This document shows, piece by piece, positions 1 to 9,740 of a DNA stretch of 64,000 nt. Each line of letters opens with the position of its first letter. The first letter of the stretch is position 1. The stretch is from Juglans regia. Taxonomy: Eukaryota > Streptophyta > Magnoliopsida > Fagales > Juglandaceae. Made by a program: the position numbers and the translations under genes. The DNA is taken from NCBI RefSeq assembly GCF_001411555.2, contig NC_049907.1:31019001-31083000 (forward strand). The letters run 5' to 3'. The notes under the pieces were generated by a model. It saw only the letters and a list, made by a program, of their open reading frames with translations. It ran no database searches and had not been told where the DNA came from.

Positions 1-791
1 TGTGTAATGCTCAGGTTCATGTTATGTTTCAAATTCATGTTCAAATTATGCATGTTCACGTTCATGTTATATTTCAAGTTCACGCTCATGCTATGTTTCA
101 AGTCCATGTTATGTTTCAAGTTCACGTTCATGCTATGTTTCAAGTCCATGTTATGTTTCAAGTCACGTTCATGCTAAGCTTCAGTTTCAGTTTAAGTTAT
201 ACCAGTTATGTTATGTTGTATGTCAAGATATGCTATGATTACTTATGATTTGATTATGCATTCATGCTTTTATTGCCATGCATGTATCATTAACCTGTGC
301 GGAAGTTTCTTGTTAACTTGCTGAGATTTGTAATCAAATCTCACCGTGGTAGTCTCAACTACCATTTCCCCCAAATGGTAGATTTTGTTACAGGATCTGA
401 AGGAGAACCGAAAATTGACCAACTGGAAATGGTCGACTAAGCGATGGTGTGACTTAGATGTAGTTGCCTTAGGTTACTACTTGTATTTTGTGGAGTTCAA
501 TCTCCAGCACTCTTTTGTTCAATACCATTTTGAACTAGTGTTGTGATTTCAGTTGTTTAGTATGTCTTTATGTATGAAGTATGTTGTAAGTATTTGAGAT
601 ATTATAAGTTTGGTGCATAGTATTGCTAAAAAAAAAATAAAAAATTATCTGCTGCAAATATTGCATAATGCTAGATGCTTGTTAGGAATATTGCATCTTA
701 TATGTCATGAACGGGGGCAGGTAAGCTTGTGTTGCATGTCCCGACGCTTCAAATGTCCGTTTGATCCCAAGCGGAATCTGGGGGCGTCACA
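1..791 (+). repeat. 3' end of a long Ty3/gypsy LTR, cut by the window edge
   Basis: The segment ends in GGGGGCGTCACA at 791, directly before an unrelated gag frame. Its last 100 bases match the reverse complement of the start of the solo LTR at 47040 (shared CCAAGCGGAAT..GGGGGCGTCACA). They also resemble the LTR end at 8560-8642 that precedes a primer-binding site, which sets the orientation as plus. Bases 1-190 are a degenerate tandem array built on ATGTTTCAAGTTCACGTTCATG. A conserved block at 325-395 (GTGGTAGTCTCAACTACCATT, then a run of C) recurs at 4930-4990 and, inverted, near 47465. Whether this is a solo LTR or part of a full element cannot be told because the left end is outside the window. 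Confidence 0.8.
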
Positions 792-1733
792 GAGTTTATT
801 GATTATGCTAGTATTTGGTGGGACCAATTAGTGACCAATAGGAGGAGGAATCTTGAGAGGCCTGTAGAAACTTGGAGAGAGTTGAAAGCTATCATGAAGC
901 GGAGATTTGTACCTAGCCACTACTATAGAGACCTCTACCAAAAACTACAAAATCTTACACAGGGGTCTAGGAGTGTAGATGATTACCATAAGGAGATGGA
1001 GGTGGCTATGATTCGGGCTAATGTAGTGGAAGATCGGGAGGCCACGATGGCTAGATTTTTAAATGGGTTGAATAGGGAGATGGCCAATGTAGCTGAGTTG
1101 CAACATTATGTGGACGTAGAGGACATGGTACACATGGCTATGAAGGTGGAGAGGCAGTTGAAAAGAAATGATACATCAAGGTATACTTTGGTTTCTAGTA
1201 CTCCTTGGAAACCAAAGTGGGACAAAAATGATCAAGCTGTAACAAAGGGGAAAACCGAACCACCTAAGGGAAAAGATGAGGGTGAGACTGAAACCTCGAG
1301 AAAAAGAGAGAATGAGTTGAGAAACAATTGTAAGGGTGAGAGTTCAAAAAAAGAGGATAGGGAAAGAAAAAAAGAGAGTGGGAAGGAAAAAGAAAGTGAG
1401 ATGAAAAAAGAGAATGAGGCCGAAACATCAAGAGAAATAGAGAGTGAAAAAGAAAATACAGAGGTGGCTGAGAGTCAAGAAAAAAGAGTGGATCCACGAG
1501 AGGAAAAAGAAAGAGAAATTACAGAGAGAAACAGAAAGACAAAAGTGAGTTTTTATGCTAAGACAAGCTTTTATACTAATGAATTTAACGACTCTTTGCC
1601 TAGTGTTGTTGTTTCTTTATTGCAGGGATATGAGGTCATGATTCCTAGCGGTGTGTTTAGTAGATTGCCATCTATTAGGGAGATATAGTACTACATTGAT
1701 TTTGTGCCAGGTGTGACAATTCCTAACCGAGCT
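792..1733 (+). pseudogene. gag and linker of a Ty3/gypsy retrotransposon (element 1)
   Basis: One open frame runs from the LTR junction at 792 to the stop at 1686-1688. It begins in the middle of the retrotrans_gag domain (YASIWWDQLV at 801-830), and the 5' part of gag is cut off by the LTR. Typical gag motifs follow: ERPVETWRELKAIMKRRFVP, SVDDYHKEME and FLNGLNREMANV. A Lys/Glu-rich linker of about 130 residues comes next (roughly 1235-1540), where a CCHC zinc knuckle and protease are expected; neither is visible. After the linker, LPSVVVSLLQ and RLPSIREI correspond to the usual entry into RT, then a TAG, then YYIDFVPGVTIPNR. RT itself is missing. Confidence 0.85.
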
Positions 1734-2144
1734 TTCTTTGAAGAACATGAGTCATTGACACACTTGAAGGGATAAGGTAAGTTGTTGACTAGAATGCGTG
1801 CTAAGCGGGAGGATTGTATTAAGACTTTTCCTCATGTATTCAAATACACACAAGGTATGAAAAATTTTGTGGTTGATGCTTTAGCAAGAAGATATGTCCT
1901 TGTCTTCATTTTAGATGCAAAATTGTTGAGACTTGAATATGATAAGGAATTGCATGCTAATAATGATGACTATGCTAGTGTGTATGGAACATGTGAGAAA
2001 ACATTGTTTGGTATGTTCTATAAACTAGATTGGTACTTGTTTAGAGAGAATAGATTTTGTGTGCCTACCAATTTTATGCTTAAGTTGCTTGTGTGTGATA
2101 GACATGGTGGTTTGTTGGGTAACTTTGGTGTAAGGAAGACTTTT
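1734..2144 (+). pseudogene. RNase H tail and integrase N-terminus of element 1
   Basis: The text jumps from the pre-RT motif IPNR to HESLTHLKG and then to FKYTQGMKNFVVDALARRYV, the end of a gypsy RNase H (normally VADALSRR). This implies that RT and most of RNase H, well over 1 kb, were deleted near 1735. The frame open from 1782 continues into the integrase N-terminal region (YLFRENRFCVP, CDRHGGLLGNFGVRKTFDVLH). The second zinc-binding half and the DDE core are absent. Together with the preceding gag fragment this is a dead internal-deletion derivative. Confidence 0.75.
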
Positions 2145-2324
2145 GATGTGTTGCATAAATGTTTGTGGGAGTATCATTTGCCATTTATTGACGTGTTGCA
2201 TGAACGTTTGTGGAAGTGTCATTTGTCATTCATTAATGTGTTTCATGAACATTTGTGGGAGTATCATTTGTCATTTATTGAATTGTTACATGGACGTTTG
2301 CGGGAGTATCATTTGCCCTTATTA
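2145..2324 (+). repeat. Four 45-bp tandem repeats in the integrase frame
   Basis: Units at 2145-2189, 2190-2234, 2235-2279 and 2280-2324 each encode 15 residues of the form DVLHxxLWEYHLPFI, with unit-to-unit differences (DVLHKC, DVLHER, NVFHEH, ELLHGR). The array keeps the reading frame from 1782 and joins the integrase N-terminal motif DVLH to the C-terminal motif EYHLPLLEFAYN. It therefore sits exactly where the catalytic core has been lost. The alternate units diverge visibly, so the expansion is not recent. Confidence 0.85.
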
Positions 2325-2886
2325 GAGTTTGCATATAATAAGACCATGCATACTACTTCTTCATATTCACATATTGAAATTGTCTTTACCAGTTGATGAC
2401 AAGAGTAGCTTGGATGGACTTTTCCAAATTCTTAAACAAATTAATGATAATGCATGTCAAATGGATCTTCCAGGTGAGTATCATGTTTATGCTATTTTCA
2501 ATATTAGTGACATTTTTCCCTTTGATCCAAATTCTTAAACAAATTAATAATAATGCATGTCAAATGAATCTTCCAGGTGAGTATCATGTTTATGCTATTT
2601 TCAATGTTAGTGACATTTTTCCCTTTGATCCAGGTGGAGATTCGGGTCGAATCCTCTTGAGGAGGGGAGGAATGATGAGAACCAAGGTAGGCCTAGTCTT
2701 AAAGATATTTTTCAAGTTCCAGATGAACCAATTTCAAGTTCAAGGGCCAAGAAGATCAAGGAGGAGGCAATGCAAGACTTAATGCAATCCACTTGGAACG
2801 TGTTTAGCAAGAGCCCAACATTCAAGATGGGCTTAAAGGATGAAGATTTAGTTTTGATTCATTTGATAAACTATGAAAGAGGGTAA
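2325..2886 (+). pseudogene. Integrase C-terminus and tail of element 1
   Basis: EFAYNKTMHTTSSYSHIEIV matches the end of a gypsy integrase core (usually EFAYNRSVHSTTxYSPFEVV). Next comes the characteristic tail NDNACQMDLPGEYHVYAIFNISDIFPFD, present twice because of a 103-bp tandem duplication. A degraded tail follows with SSRAKKIKEEAM (2736 onward) and GLKDEDLVLIHLIN before the 3' LTR. Frames change at about 2395 and 2530. The tail is typical of gypsy elements whose polyprotein ends in a chromodomain-like or LPGEY-type motif; the exact lineage is not settled by eye. Confidence 0.75.
2424..2629 (+). repeat. 103-bp tandem duplication
   Basis: Copy 1 (2424-2526) and copy 2 (2527-2629) both begin CCAAATTCTTAAACAAATTAA and end before CCAGGTG or CCAAATT. 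They differ at a handful of positions (for example AATATTAG versus AATGTTAG). A 103-bp unit shifts the frame, so the duplication itself disrupted the polyprotein tail. Confidence 0.9.
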
Positions 2887-3486
2887 CAACATGACTTGAA
2901 GGGTTTGGGCACTTGAAGGCTTTCAACTTGTTTAATTCATTTAAATGACTTATTTTATTAGTTTAGAATAATTAGATTTATTATGAGAATGACTTAAGGG
3001 GGACATCTATTCAAGGGCATGTTATTTATTATTTCTTACGAACTAGGGTTTTTGGGAAGGCCTTGTATTTTGGCCAAGTGCTTATTTGGAAAGTTACTTT
3101 TTAGGAACTAGGGTTTCAAGAGGTTACTGTAGCCGCGACACTGTTCATCTAGGGGAATTTTGGGTAAAATGGGCTTTATTTTGGCTAGGGTTTTAATTAG
3201 GTTTTAGTTTAAATACTCTTTGTTGCCTCATGTTAATAAGTTTATGAAATTTGACAAATTTATTCATTGTGAATTGAGTTTATCTCCTCTTGTTTTTAAT
3301 TGAACTTTTGAATTTATCAAAGGTAAATCACAATCTTTGTGGTGTTCCTTCTTTGTAATCTGGGTTCTTGAAACGAATTCTCATCGGGTCTAGATTCTCC
3401 ATCCATTGACTTGATTTTGACTTTCTTGGAGAGTTTTCAAATTGATTGTGGGTTCAAGGGATTCCATTCCTGTGGATTCATATCAC
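2887..3486 (+). repeat. Probable 3' LTR of element 1
   Basis: This AT-rich non-coding stretch after the polyprotein tail contains a promoter-like block (TTTAAATACTCTTTG at about 3209) and ends in GTGGATTCATATCA at 3486, which resembles remembered LTR ends of this family. The matching 5' LTR lies outside the window, so neither boundary can be confirmed here. Confidence 0.4.
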
Positions 3487-5267
3487 GTAGGCACTCACAC
3501 GAATGGGTTATTTCTTCCTTGAAATAACCTATGATTTTCCAAGGGGGAGACCGAAATGATTGAGGACTCACATCCTTAAAGCATTCGGCCATGACACTAC
3601 CTACATGTTCATCCATGTGTTCTAAGCCCTTGAACCGAATGCTTAAAGTCTCACTTCAAGTGAACAACCAACACTAGAAATTCCATAACACATGGATTAG
3701 GGTTAGAACCTTGTTCTAACAAGTTGTATCACTCTATTACAGCTTGCTAGTGAATATTTGAAGTATTTTGTAAGTAAACCCTCAACCTATTTTCGGTTAA
3801 TGTATGTATATACTTGTGTGAATCTTTCACATTGTTTGGTATTGTGTATGTTTGTTATTTCTTGATTTTGTGAACAAATATCTTGTTGTGATTTGTATAA
3901 GAACATGCCATGATTATATGTTTCAGTCTGCATGATGATACGCCATGATTTGAAGTGATTAGGGTTTCGGCTAGAGATTAGGGTTTCAGTTTGTGTGATG
4001 ATTTGATATGTTTTCATGATTCAGATTATGTGATTATCTTTGCCATGATCTATAGTCCATTGTAGTTCGGATTTGGTCCATGATTGAAATGAATTTCATA
4101 TGCTAATGAACCCTATAAGTTTCAGCCAAGAATGTTTGTGTATGTTTGGATTAAGTGTTTTGATGTTCCATGTGTAATATGCTTCAGATTTTGTCCATGT
4201 ATCATGCCATGCTCATATGTTACCATCCCATGATCCAATTGTGTTATGCTTGTTCTTGCATACACGACATTACATACATTACATGTCATGTGTAAGGAAA
4301 AGTACGTCTTAAGTCTCATGTCACATGCATTTAGGATGAATGATAATCATTTCAAAAGTCAAGTACATGTTTTATCACGACCCCAAATGCTAGGATGGGG
4401 GAATATCCTAGTAGAACTCCTCTATCCACTGTGGAGTACTTAAGAATGGAGTGGTAAATCTTAGGTCGACAAAGAACCATCGGCGTACCTCGAATGGATC
4501 TTTTTGGAAATGATGCCGGAGAGAGGTAGCACCTAACGCTAGTGAATGTCATGACTAAGGCAAATAACTCGACTAAGTACTGTCATGTTATATTGTATAT
4601 GAATAAGACGTATTAACCACAGTGTAAGGACCGTTGGTGGTGCTATAACTAGTAGGAACACACGGTGCATAGGGGAGTCGTGATGTGTCCACCAAATGTT
4701 ATTTGAAATGAACAAGGCCATGAGCTCACATGAAATGATATGATATGAATGTGTAAAGATCAACATGAAAATGATGCAAATATATTTTTCTTAAGAGTCT
4801 AAGGATCTCTGTTACATGTCTTTTGAAAAAGGTCAAATGCATATGTCAAGTACATGTCCATATGCATCCCATGATTTGCCATTTATATGCTTATGTTGAC
4901 TGTTGTATGTTATATGTTTACTTTATGAGATTTCTCGAAATCTCATTGTGGTAGTTTTCACTACCATTCCCCACCCAAAATAGTAAAAGTTGTGACAGGT
5001 ACCCAGATCATCGACATGATAAATGAGTTAATGGAAGACAAATTCACCATAGAGGCCCGCTATGACTTTATGGCTGCTCTATTGAAAGTCACGGCCCAAT
5101 GCCTTAGGGACCTTTTGGAAGCACTCAATAAGGACAAAGATGAAACTGAGACCGAAAGAGCCTCTACGATTAAGGACCATTTGGATTTTGTAACCGGATA
5201 CCTGAATCAAGCAAAGGATTCCTTAGTGGAGGCCAAAGAAGTTGCCTCTAGTTTGAAACTTCTAGAA
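3487..5267 (+). repeat. 5' LTR of the Tekay-type chromovirus, left segment
   Basis: This non-coding segment continues, after a solo LTR, at 8215-8642, where it ends just upstream of a Met-type primer-binding site. Blocks at 4368-4440 (CACGACCCCAAATGCTAGGAT..) and 4925-4990 (GTGGTAGTTTTCACTACCATT) are shared with other LTRs in the window (46866-46930 and 325-395). The LTR start (expected TGTGATAACCCGG, as in the 3' LTR at 21089) is not present, so the LTR is truncated or split near 3487. The left limit is uncertain. Confidence 0.55.
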
Positions 5268-7306
5268 TGTAACGCCCCGTTCCCGGAGGTCCGGAGAGTT
5301 AACTCTTAATACCTCAAATCAACTTAAATAGTACAACTATAAAATCTGAAAAATCTAATAAAATATTAATCAATTTAATCAATCAAAATATCTAAGTTCC
5401 TACATAGGGAAAATAAAGAAAATCTCAATACCATAAATTAAAGACTCTCTAAAATTCGAAACTATCCTTAACTCATCAAATCAAAATATCCGAAACATAA
5501 ATTCGGTTTACTAACTACGACTCTCAAATAAGCACTTGTACTCTCGGGCACTTATTCCACTCTGATCATCACACCTGCTAAAACTTTCTACTCTTGTTCT
5601 CCAGTTGAATCTTAAAAAATATCTGAAAAATATATGGAGATAAGGGGTGAGTTATCAACAACTCAGTAAGCAGAGGACATATACTAGTGTGTAAACATGA
5701 GCATTTACAGAGTTCAGAATGCAGAACAAAAATATTTCTTTTAGAATGCAGAATCAGAATAATGTTTTCAAAATGCAGCGTCAGAACATATTATCAAAAA
5801 TATCAGAGCGAAAGTTCGAAAATATTCATAATCAAAATCCCTCTGGCATAGCATAAACTGAAACATCACATCTTATCTTATCATATCAGAACAAATACCA
5901 TGTTTAACCTCCGTGGTAGGGTTGTGCAAACCCCGGTAGCTAACCTAGTAGAAACAGAATGTGAATATTCTCCTTATTCTTTCTCGGAGCCTCGAATGTG
6001 CACATAGGAAAGACCATGCAGAAAACCACTTTGTTTCCAAAGTGGGTGCACCAGAAACAGAAAATTTGGTACCAACCCAAACAGAGGTCACAGTTTTACA
6101 CCAGTGGTGAGGTCAAAATGGAACAGAAACAGAAACAGAATGTTATGCCATAGGTTTTCAGAAATCACATCAGATCATATCAGAGTACAGAAAATCTTCA
6201 TAACAGAACAAAATCATAACACAACATAATTTATGCACAAAATTTCATATTCGCTCTCTTTTTCAAAGTTCAGAAACAGAATGTCAAAAATAAGCTCATG
6301 TCTACACCAGTCATGACAGAAAATAATTTCTTCTTAAACAGAATCTCATGAGTAATGCAGAACAAATAGCTGAGGCAGTTCAAACTTCTTTTCAACATCA
6401 AATATGTATATTTTCCAAAAATAACCTCAGCTCATTTTATTTTAATGCAAAGTCTAGCATAGGAACCCCGCTTACCTGAACCTCTTAGTTTTTTCAAAAT
6501 TCCTCAAAAATGTCGGACAATAATTAATCGTCACCTATAAAATAATCACGTAATTCTCATAAATTTCTAATTAATCACGTATTTCGATATTTAATCCTAA
6601 GTTTATAAAATAACCTATTTAATTCCTCAAAACCTAAAATTACCAATCATCACTTTCTAAAATCGTCAATGCTAATTTAATACTATGACTAAAATATTTA
6701 AAAGTTAGACCTATTTATTAATGAAAACAACTTCTGAAGTTTAATACTGAGTAACATAATTATCCCAAAATATTTTAAAATACACCATAACTATTATTAA
6801 ATAGACTAAAATATATCTAAAATGTAGAAATAACATTACACCAATATTGTTTACTCTTAAAATAAACCTTTACTTAATAACATGATAAAATACTTAAGCG
6901 ATTTAAGGTAAGTACAAGTAAAAATTTCGTTAAATAATAATAAACAAATAGCTTTAATCGTAATTTAAATGTTTAAAAGAAAAAATACACAATTACTAAA
7001 ATAATTTGCTACCAAACGTACAATTGAAAATCCTATTAATTTCTGTAAAATTTTCTTATACCACCCGTATAAACCACGAAAAAAAATAGACTTAATATAA
7101 TAAAAAATATCAACTTGAACACATTCAATAAAAAGGGTAAAGCTGTAATTCCTTATTCAAATACTATGCAAAAATATAAATTACGTAGGCTGGAAACGCA
7201 TTCATGCAGTCTCGGTGCAAATATCCTTGAGAACAGGGGCGCGAGGTACTCACTGCAAAGGGAGGAGCTGCGCGCAACGCGGCGAAGAAGGTCACGGTGG
7301 TGAGGC

Positions 7307-7364
<58 letters not shown>

Positions 7365-8214
7365 GCGAGAGACCTCACACAGAAAGAGAAAGGGACGGAG
7401 AGAGAGCTCGGCGTGAAAGAGGACGAAAACTCACCGTGGGGCAGCAAGGCTTGTGACGGTCTGGGAGCTGGGCGTCGACCTGGTAGTGTTTGAAGGTGGA
7501 GGCTTGTCCTCCAGCATCTTTTGATGGCAGTGGTGTTGAAGTTGCGGGGGCTGACGACGTGGCTCATGGTGGGGATGCTTCCCTTGTTTCGGCGTGTAAA
7601 AACAGAGTCCTTCACGTCCCAAAGCATATCAGTGGCTTGGTGCAGAGGTGCAGGGCAGAGTAGCGACAAACATGGTGGTTTCCATCGTGCGAGATGTGAT
7701 TCAAGTGTTTCAGGCTGGGCTCGGTCGTGGCAGTGGCTGGGATGCTGCGCGGTTGTCTTCGCGTTGCACTACGGTGCAGTGGGTGATCTGTGCAGCGGCG
7801 CCACGGGTTATACCGTGTTGCGATGCAGGCTTGGCTCGTTTGGGGCAATGGTTCAGGTGCTGCACAGCTGCGCTATGGGGAAGGGCTCACGGTGAAGGAG
7901 GTTGAGGTGTGAAAAAGAAGAAGCGGCACTCTAGGTTTTTATTGAGGATGAAGAATGGGCAAATATACAGATGAAAGGATGACCAAAATAAAAAAAAATA
8001 AAACCCTAGAGAGCGAAGAGAGAGACGTGCGTGCAGATGTGTCGTGTGTGTGCATGGAGTGGACGAGAGGAAAACCTACGGGAGTTAAGAAATAAAGACC
8101 CAAAGAGAAGAAAACAAAATGAAACGTGCGGGAAAAAAAAATAAACATGTAGAAAAATAAAATAAACTAAAACAAAATAAATAAAATTGAGCTTGATTGG
8201 GTTCGGGTGTTACA
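5268..8214. mobile_element. Solo LTR, 2.95 kb, target duplication TAGAA
   Basis: The element begins TGTAACGCCCCG at 5268 and ends GGGTGTTACA at 8214. It is flanked by TAGAA at 5263-5267 and again at 8215-8219. The TG..CA termini and 5-bp duplication are the hallmarks of LTR-retrotransposon integration. No gag or pol is present between the ends, so it is a solo LTR left by LTR-LTR recombination. Both ends fit gypsy conventions and the sense strand is not clear. Inside are an AT-rich central part (6500-7100), a GC-richer part (7190-7900) and an AG microsatellite. Open frames in 7292-7905 show no recognisable protein. Confidence 0.88.
7310..7361. repeat. (AG)n microsatellite
   Basis: About 25 uninterrupted AG units lie inside the solo LTR, with further GAGAG-rich sequence to 7405. 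Such a tract can be a GAGA-type promoter element or simply slippage. Confidence 0.95.
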
Positions 8215-8642
8215 TAGAACCTGAGCCCCTGAGGACTAGGGGTATTTTCTTAAGTCTCACTAGCAAAGGGACCTTAGTGCTAGTGAAGTTCCCTGTCTCA
8301 TGATTTGAGGCCTTTTGAGATTGGTCCCTTGTTTTGGGAGCTAGTACTTATATTTTGGGAGACAATGAATATATTATCTGGTACTTTTGAAAAGCATGTT
8401 ATGTTAAGACAATGTTTGAATTATGTTTAGTCTTATGGTACCATGTGCTACTGCAACTGCTTTAGGCATTGCTTAGTTTTACACTAACTTTAAATTTCTC
8501 ACTGCAACATATATTGCATACTGCCAGTATACATAGGTGCATTACATCTTATCTGTGATGTACGTGGGGTATGTAGCCTTGTGTTGCATATTCCAACGCT
8601 TTAGCCATCGTCCAATCCCAAGTGGGGGCTGGGAGTGTCACT
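8215..8642 (+). repeat. 5' LTR of the Tekay-type chromovirus, right end
   Basis: This is the continuation of the LTR after the TAGAA target duplication. The final 90 bases parallel 695-791 (TTGTGTTGCAT.TTCCAACGCTT versus TTGTGTTGCATGTCCCGACGCTT) and end GGGAGTGTCACT. The consensus end would be TCACA, so the last base looks mutated. The primer-binding site follows eight bases later. Confidence 0.7.
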
Positions 8643-8649
8643 AAGGCTT

Positions 8650-8661
8650 TGGTATCATAGC
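8650..8661 (+). other. Primer-binding site, initiator Met tRNA type
   Basis: TGGTATCATAGC matches the common plant TGGTATCAGAGC primer site at 11 of 12 positions and lies just after the LTR end. It would prime minus-strand DNA synthesis of the chromovirus. Confidence 0.8.
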
Positions 8662-8924
8662 AATTACGTCTCTGGGTAAACCCACACATTGTCCTAGGAA
8701 TGCATGGTACCACTAATTAGGTTTGAGATTTGTAGTTATAGGCTTTGGATCTTATAGCTATAGGCTTGAATCTTGGAGGAAGTGAAAACAGAAGGAAGAT
8801 ACACGTGTAGGATCACAAATGCAAGTTGAAGGAAGATTGCCTTTCTTTAAGAAGGAGACTAACCTACAATGGTTTTGTACGTTTCAAGAGAAAGAAAGAA
8901 CCATGGTATGAAATTAGCATGAGG

Positions 8925-9740
8925 ATATACTTCTCCTAGACATAGAGACCAGGAGGCTGGAAACCCTCCATTGGAAGGAGGACAGGCAATAGCAAAAGTT
9001 ATTTGCCAGATGATTGAGGTAGTGCACAATCAGATGGCACAAATGCAGAATGTTAGGCAAGAACCGCCCAGAGGAGGAAATCAAGGATGTCCGTATGAGA
9101 AATTTTTGGTTTATAGATACCCTAATTTTATGGGAACGAAAGAACCTATAAGAGCTAATAAGTGGCTCATGGATTTGGAGAGAACCTTCGATATCAGTGG
9201 ATGTACGGAGGAACAGAAGGTCCAATATGCTGAACACATGCTTCAGGGAGAAGCCAGTATATGGTGGGACAAAAAATGACAGTTGCTGACTAGAGAGCTA
9301 GAAGATTTAGCTGCACTCACATGGGATCGATTTAAGGCCCTTGATTTTGTAAACTTGACCCAAGGTAAGATTCACACCTCATCTGCGGTACGGAGAAAAT
9401 GCAAGCGAATAAGTTTTAGGATGGTTTGCAACCCTGTATTCGAAAACAGGTAGCCTGCCTACAAATAGGGAATTTCCAAGAGCTGGTCAATGTCGCTTCT
9501 ATAGCAGAAGCGGAGCAACGAAGACTGATCACTCAAGCCCAAGTATGGAGAAAAGAAAGGTCCCCGCTACCTTGAACAAAGGGAAGGGCATAGTAGTCGG
9601 GAACCCAGCACCCGTCACTCCACCACCATGTCGACGTTGCGGAAAAGGGCATAATGGCGAGTGTCGACTAGCTATAGGAGCTTGTTTCAGATGTGGTCCG
9701 ACTGACCACATGATCTGAGATTGTCCACAAAACATGCCTG
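8925..9740 (+). pseudogene. gag of the Tekay-type chromovirus
   Basis: The capsid domain is recognisable at 8971-9279 (YRYPNFMGTKEPIRANKWLM, then LQGEASIWWDKK), closed by a TGA. After it, frameshifted pieces continue (LTWDRFKALDFVNLTQG). Two zinc knuckles lie at about 9630-9725: CRRCGKGHNGEC and CFRCGPTDHMI*DC, the second carrying a TGA in place of Arg. The start codon is not clear, since an in-frame TGA lies upstream at about 8914. Stops at former CGA and CAG codons suggest decay by methylated-cytosine deamination. Confidence 0.85.

Larger units (their letters stand above)
5016..8303 (+). pseudogene. Open frame inside the chromovirus LTR, split by a solo LTR
   Basis: A frame starting at ATG 5016 (84 codons to 5267) resumes, if the insert and one target-duplication copy are ignored, at 8220 and stops at TGA 8301-8303. 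That gives about 111 residues in one uninterrupted frame across the empty site. The frame is also open upstream to about 4945. The first part is rich in charged and hydrophobic heptad-like runs (MINELMEDKF, LLEALNKDKDETE, YLNQAKDSLVEAKEVASS), suggesting an alpha-helical or coiled-coil protein. No known family is recognised. The relative at 1-791 lacks this frame after the shared GTTACAGG junction. It may be chance, a captured exon or a real LTR-encoded peptide. Confidence 0.35.

Noticed and set aside
24..248. 74-codon frame of repeating MFQVHVHA-like residues
   Set aside because: It is a translation of the degenerate tandem array inside an LTR, not a protein gene.
7292..7905. Overlapping open frames of 60-125 codons on both strands in the solo LTR
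   Set aside because: They run through the AG microsatellite and GC-richer LTR sequence, overlap each other in several phases, and show no family motif.
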